From DASZGI01 sp035938995 (lineage in GTDB: Bacteria; Actinomycetota; Actinomycetes; Streptomycetales; Catenulisporaceae), in the NCBI RefSeq assembly GCF_035938995.1, contig NZ_DASZGI010000198.1:1-18495 (forward strand): a stretch of DNA of 18,495 nt, given 5' to 3'. A model generated the notes under the pieces. It saw nothing but the letters and a program-made list of their open reading frames with translations. It searched no databases and was not told the DNA's origin. The translations under genes were made by a program, and so were the position numbers. Of the stretch, positions 14,448-18,495 are shown piece after piece. Positions within the stretch are counted from its first letter, which is position 1. The number at the start of each line of letters is the position of its first letter.

Positions 14448-17400
14448 TCAGGCCGCCTTGGCGAACGCCGACCACAGCCGGCTGTAAGCGCCGTCGTACG
14501 CGAGCAGCGCCTCATGCGGCCCGTCCTCGACGATCTTTCCGCCCTCGAGCACCAGGATCCGGTCGGCCCGTGCCGCCGTGGTGAGCCGGTGCGCGACGAC
14601 CAGCGTCGTGCGGGCCCGGGCCAGTTCGTCGACGGCCCGGGTGACCGCCGCCTCGGTGGCCAGGTCGAGCGCCGCGGTCGCCTCGTCGAGCAGCAGGATG
14701 TCCGGGTCCACCAGGTAGGCGCGGGTCAGGGCCAGCAGCTGTCGCTGACCGGCCGACAGCTTCCGGCCGCGCTCGCCGACCTCGTGAAGGTAGCCGCCGG
14801 GCAGCCGGGCGATCATGTCGTGCGCGCCGACCGCCTTGGCTGCGGCCTCGACCTCGGCGTCGGAGGCATCGGGACGGCCGTAGGCGATCGCGTCGCGGAC
14901 CGTGCCGGGGAAGAGATACGCCTCCTGGGGAACGACGCCTAGCCGCGACCGGTACGCGCCGAGGTCGTACTCGCGCAGGTCAACGCCGTCCACATAGACG
15001 CCTCCGGCGGTCGGGTCGTAGTACCGCGCGACGAGCTTGACCATGGTGGACTTGCCCGCACCGGTCTCGCCGACCAGCGCGACCGTCTGCCCCGGCTCGA
15101 TCGCCACGTCGATCCCGCGCAGCGCTTCCGGCGCCCCGGCGACGTATCCGAAGTGCACGCCCTGGAACTCGATGCGCCCGCTCAGCGCGGCCACCGGCTT
15201 GGGATCGTCCGCCTCGGGCGTCGCGGTCGGGGTCTGCATCAGGCCACGGATACGGCGCAGGCCCACCGCCGCCTGCTGGTAGCTGTCGAAGACCTGGGAA
15301 AGCTGCTGCACCGGGGAGAAGAACATGTCCACGTACAGCAGGTACGCGATGAGCGCCCCCGCGGTCAGGCTGCCGGCCACGATCAGATGCGCGCCGTACA
15401 CGAGCGCGAGCGCCCCGGCGAGGTCGCCGAGGAACTGCACGAACGGGAAGTAGGTGGCGATGTACTTCTGCGCGCGGGTCCGGGAGACCTTGTACGCGTC
15501 GGCCTTACCAGCGAAGCGGTCGCGGTTCACGCCCTCGCGGCGGAATGCCTGCGTGACCCGCATTCCGGCCACGTTCTCCTGGAGATCGGCGTTCACGGCG
15601 CTGATCCGGTCGCGCGCCTCGTTGTACGCCTGCTTCGACTTCGAGCGGAAGATCAGCGTGGCCACGACCAGGATCGGCAGCACCGCGTAGACGACCAGGG
15701 CCATCCGCCAGTCGACGATGGCCAGGGCGGCGGCGATGCCGAAGAAGGTGAGCACCGACACCACCGCGGTCGACACGCCGTTCTGCAGGAACGAGGCGAG
15801 TGCGTCGATGTCGGTGGTCATCCGCGTCATGATGCGGCCGCCCATCTCGTTCTCGTAGTAGTCGAGACCGAGACGCTGGAGATGGGAGAAGGTACGCACC
15901 CGCAGCAGGTAGAGCAGCCGCTCGCCGGTGCGCCCGGTCACCCGCGTCTGCACCGCCTCGACGATCCAGTCGCCGACCACCAGCATCAGGCCGAACACAG
16001 TCATCGTGACGATCACGTGGTACGCGGCGCCCTGGATGCCCTGGTCGACGGCGGTGCGCATCAGGGCCGGGATCGCCAGCGAGGCGAGCGCGTCGGCGCC
16101 TTCCAGCAGCAGGCCGAGCGCGAGGAACCAGGCGAACGGGCGCAGCAGGCGGCGCAGCGAGAACTGCGGGTCCTCGGCGCGGGCGACATCCTGGCGGATG
16201 TCGGGGGTGTCGGTGGCCGGTGGCAGGGCGGCGACTTTGGCGAGCAGGTCCGGGGTGGCCGGTATCGCGCCGATCATCCCCCGTCCGCCACCCATCCCAC
16301 CGCCCATTCCGCGCACGAGCCGGTTCGCGGCGCGAGCCGCTCCGGAGTAGATCGGGTCCTCCGCCTTCGAGCGGTCCCAGAGCGCGGGCGTGACGCCGTC
16401 GACCACGGTCGCGTCCACGGTGTTGTCGAGCACGAGTTCGCCGGCGTCCACACCTTCCGCGTCGTCGCCGGGGCCGGAGAGCAGAAGCCGGTAGAGCGGG
16501 CAGCGGGCCTCGAGTTCGGAGGCGGTGCCGATGTCCACCACGTGGCCTTCGTCGAGCACGGCGATGCGGTCGGCGAGCCCGAGCGTCGAGCGGCGGTGCG
16601 CGATGACGACGGTGGTCCGCCCGGCCATCACCCGGTGCAGCGTGGCGTGGATCTCCGCCTCCGTCGCGGCGTCGACGGCCGAGGTGGCGTCGTCGAGCAG
16701 GAGGATGCGCGGGTCGGTCAGCAGGGCGCGGGCGAGCGCGACCCGCTGGCGCTGGCCGCCGGACAGGGTCAGGCCCTGCTCGCCGACGACCGTGTCATAG
16801 CCCTGCGGCAGCTCGTTGATGAACCGCTCGGCTTCGGCGGCCTGCGCGGCCGCGCGTATCTGCGCCTCGGTGGCGTCCGGGCGGCCGTAAGCGACGTTGG
16901 CGCGGACGGTGTCGGAGAAGAGGAAAGCGTCCTCCATGACCAGACCGATCGCGGCGCGTACCGAGTCGGTGGTCACGTCGCGCAGGTCGTGTCCGCCGAT
17001 CCGGATCGCTCCGCCGCCCGGATCGTAGAAGCGGGGCAGCAGCATCGCGACGGTGGACTTGCCGGAGCCGGCGGTGCCGATCAGCGCGACCGTCTCGCCG
17101 GCGCGCACTTCGAGCGTGAGCCCCTGCAGGACCGGGCGCGAGGGGACGTATCCGAACGTCACGTCGTCGAAGCTGAGGCCGGCGGCCTCGCGCGGCAGTT
17201 CCGGGGCGCCGGGGCGGTCGGTGATGACCGGCTTGGAGTCGATGACCTCGAAGATGCGCACCGCGCTGGCCCGCACCTGCTGGCCGAACGTGAGCAGGTT
17301 GGCGAGCATCCGCACGGGGCCGCTGAGCTGCGCGAGATAGGCGGAGAAGGCGAGGAAGGTGCCCAGAGAGATGGTGCCATGCAGGGCGAGCCAGCCGCCG

Positions 17401-18197
17401 AAAGCGAGCACGCCGAGTTGGCCGAGGGTGGGGATCGCGCCGAGCGTCGGGTTGTACTTGGCGGTCAGGCGGATCGAGCGCAGCCGGGCGGCGAACAGGG
17501 ACTTTGCGGCGCCCTCGAGCTTGTCCACCTCCTGGCGTTCCTGGCCGAAGCCCTTGACCACGCGCACGCCGGTGACGGCCGCCTCGACCACCCCGGCGAG
17601 CACGCCGGTCTTCTGCTGGGCGTCCCAGGTGGCCGGGAACAGTCGGCGCCTGGCCAGGGTGGAGACCCCGAACAGGCCGGGGCCGACCGCCAGGCCGATC
17701 AGCGTGAGCAGCGGTGAGAGCACGAGCATCGCGACCAGGGCGCTGAAGAACATCAGCACGGTGCCGGCCAGCACCGGGGCCATGCCGAGCAGCTGGGAGA
17801 CCATGTTGATGTCGGAGGAGGAGCGGGCGACGATCTGCCCGGTCTCCAGGTTGTCCTGGCCCTCGCCGTCAAGCTGGGTGAGCGCCTCGAAGACATCGGT
17901 ACGCAGATCGTTCTGCACCTCGATGCCGATGCGGCCGCCGGCGTAGCGGCGGGTGCGCGAGACGATCAGGTTCAATGCGGCGACGCCGAGCAGCGCGCCG
18001 GCCCAGGGCGCGAGCGGCTGAGTGCGCTTGATGATCACGTCGTCGATGACTGCGCGCTGGATCAGCGGTACCGTCACGCCGACGCCGACGATCGCGAGCG
18101 ACGCCGTGGTCGCGATCGCGAGCAGCCGCTTATAGCGCCAGGTGTAACCCAGGATGCGGCGCAGCCACCGCTCTCCCCCGTCTCCCGCGTCGGGCAT
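14448..18197 (-). CDS. Tandem (fused) ABC exporter, TMD-NBD-TMD-NBD
   Basis: 1249-residue protein holding two complete type-IV ABC exporter halves, like the mycobacterial multidrug exporter Rv0194. First half: membrane domain about 20-310; nucleotide-binding domain with Walker A GTAGSGKST (374-382), signature LSGGQ (478-482), Walker B ending D502 followed by D503 instead of the catalytic Glu, Q-loop position E422 instead of Gln, and switch H534. A linker (about 575-680) contains a Gly/Met-rich run (630-642). Second half: membrane domain about 685-975; Walker A GETGAGKST (1043-1051), Q-loop Q1091, signature LSAGQ (1147-1151), Walker B with catalytic E1172, and H1203. The pattern implies one degenerate and one active ATP site. 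The ATG at 18197 has GGGGAG four bases upstream; a second ATG at 18201 is out of frame. Exported substrate unknown; a drug or lipid is likely by family. Confidence 0.93.
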   Translation of the reverse strand: MPDAGDGGERWLRRILGYTWRYKRLLAIATTASLAIVGVGVTVPLIQRAVIDDVIIKRTQPLAPWAGALLGVAALNLIVSRTRRYAGGRIGIEVQNDLRTDVFEALTQLDGEGQDNLETGQIVARSSSDINMVSQLLGMAPVLAGTVLMFFSALVAMLVLSPLLTLIGLAVGPGLFGVSTLARRRLFPATWDAQQKTGVLAGVVEAAVTGVRVVKGFGQERQEVDKLEGAAKSLFAARLRSIRLTAKYNPTLGAIPTLGQLGVLAFGGWLALHGTISLGTFLAFSAYLAQLSGPVRMLANLLTFGQQVRASAVRIFEVIDSKPVITDRPGAPELPREAAGLSFDDVTFGYVPSRPVLQGLTLEVRAGETVALIGTAGSGKSTVAMLLPRFYDPGGGAIRIGGHDLRDVTTDSVRAAIGLVMEDAFLFSDTVRANVAYGRPDATEAQIRAAAQAAEAERFINELPQGYDTVVGEQGLTLSGGQRQRVALARALLTDPRILLLDDATSAVDAATEAEIHATLHRVMAGRTTVVIAHRRSTLGLADRIAVLDEGHVVDIGTASELEARCPLYRLLLSGPGDDAEGVDAGELVLDNTVDATVVDGVTPALWDRSKAEDPIYSGAARAANRLVRGMGGGMGGGRGMIGAIPATPDLLAKVAALPPATDTPDIRQDVARAEDPQFSLRRLLRPFAWFLALGLLLEGADALASLAIPALMRTAVDQGIQGAAYHVIVTMTVFGLMLVVGDWIVEAVQTRVTGRTGERLLYLLRVRTFSHLQRLGLDYYENEMGGRIMTRMTTDIDALASFLQNGVSTAVVSVLTFFGIAAALAIVDWRMALVVYAVLPILVVATLIFRSKSKQAYNEARDRISAVNADLQENVAGMRVTQAFRREGVNRDRFAGKADAYKVSRTRAQKYIATYFPFVQFLGDLAGALALVYGAHLIVAGSLTAGALIAYLLYVDMFFSPVQQLSQVFDSYQQAAVGLRRIRGLMQTPTATPEADDPKPVAALSGRIEFQGVHFGYVAGAPEALRGIDVAIEPGQTVALVGETGAGKSTMVKLVARYYDPTAGGVYVDGVDLREYDLGAYRSRLGVVPQEAYLFPGTVRDAIAYGRPDASDAEVEAAAKAVGAHDMIARLPGGYLHEVGERGRKLSAGQRQLLALTRAYLVDPDILLLDEATAALDLATEAAVTRAVDELARARTTLVVAHRLTTAARADRILVLEGGKIVEDGPHEALLAYDGAYSRLWSAFAKAA

Positions 18198-18233
18198 GCA
18201 TCTCCCCTGATCCTCGCTACTTACTGAGCGCTT

Positions 18234-18254
18234 ATTTTATGTGAGCAACACTCA
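18234..18254 (-). promoter_or_regulatory. Candidate promoter/operator of the tandem ABC exporter
   Basis: In an AT-richer patch, minus-strand TAAAAT (18234-18239) matches five of six bases of the -10 consensus and would give a leader of about 30 bases. TGAG-N5-CTCA (18242-18254) is a dyad in the spacer, and a second near-palindrome centred on AGCGCT lies just downstream around 18226-18233. Dyads at these positions are typical for TetR/MarR-type repressors of exporters. No -35 match was found and no regulator gene is in the window. Confidence 0.35.
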
Positions 18255-18331
18255 TCATCTCTCTTGAAATTCCACCCGCCCGCTCATCGTCGTCCTCAGC
18301 ATCGGCACGCGGCCAGCACGCACAGCGGTGC

Positions 18332-18382
18332 GCAACCTAGTGTGTGCTCCAGGTACGACATTTCGACATACACCAAGGTTGC
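18332..18382. repeat. Inverted repeat in the region upstream of the ABC exporter
   Basis: GCAACCT (18332-18338) pairs with AGGTTGC (18376-18382), continued after one mismatch position by GTGT (18340-18343) with ACAC (18370-18373, one extra base between). CGACAT is also repeated twice, two bases apart, at 18356-18369. It could be a regulatory dyad for a gene starting beyond the right edge or for the exporter. The remaining bases to 18495 show no gene that I can support. Confidence 0.35.
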
Positions 18383-18495
18383 ACGCCCTTCCGCAATGCA
18401 CTGTCGGACCGCACGCCCGGCTTGTCCATCGGATTTTTCACCCCTCCGGGGCCTCACCGGCCGCCACCGGCGATCGCCCCTGGACCGCTCGCCCC

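Noticed and set aside
15153..17717. 854-codon plus-strand open frame antisense to the ABC exporter
   Set aside because: Low-complexity His/Arg/Gly/Asp composition without motifs, mirroring the codon structure of the real minus-strand gene.

Overview
The window is about 18.5 kb of very GC-rich DNA with dense genes, GTG as well as ATG starts and GC-biased third codon positions. Together with the gene families present (LuxR-type two-component pair, PcrA/UvrD1 helicase, c-di-AMP riboswitch ahead of an NlpC/P60 hydrolase, Rv0194-like tandem ABC exporter, apparently leaderless promoter), this points to a filamentous-type actinobacterium (Streptomyces/Catenulispora-like breadth). I cannot name the genus from sequence alone. 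No rRNA, tRNA, insertion sequence, phage gene or CRISPR array is visible.

Left block (1-5040, minus strand): four genes chained by 4-nt start/stop overlaps and read right to left: SWIM zinc-finger protein, DUF5691 protein, MoxR-type AAA+ ATPase, and a DUF5682 protein that runs off the left edge. A candidate leaderless promoter sits just upstream of the first gene. This recurring gene set has no assigned function that I know of and is the best candidate here for an undescribed system. The visible half of DUF5682 carries two GxxH motifs and an acidic residue in the order seen in TraB/TIKI-like proteins, which suggests an enzymatic partner for the MoxR ATPase.

Middle block (5198-9697): a stand-alone B12-binding subunit (IcmB / methylmalonyl-CoA mutase C-terminal type) on the minus strand. 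Divergent from it is a plus-strand set: ABC-2 ATPase, its permease, a membrane sensor kinase and a LuxR/NarL response regulator. This is a typical transporter plus two-component arrangement for peptide or drug stress.

Right block (9728-18495): pcrA on minus, then a 0.9-kb divergent intergenic region that ends in a c-di-AMP (ydaO-type) riboswitch directly in front of a secreted coiled-coil NlpC/P60 peptidoglycan hydrolase on plus. A strong inverted repeat separates that gene from a convergent 1249-residue tandem ABC exporter on minus. The two nucleotide-binding domains of the exporter are asymmetric in the way expected for one degenerate ATP site. AT-richer DNA with dyad motifs upstream of it looks like its promoter and operator.

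All calls are from reading the sequence; no database search was run.
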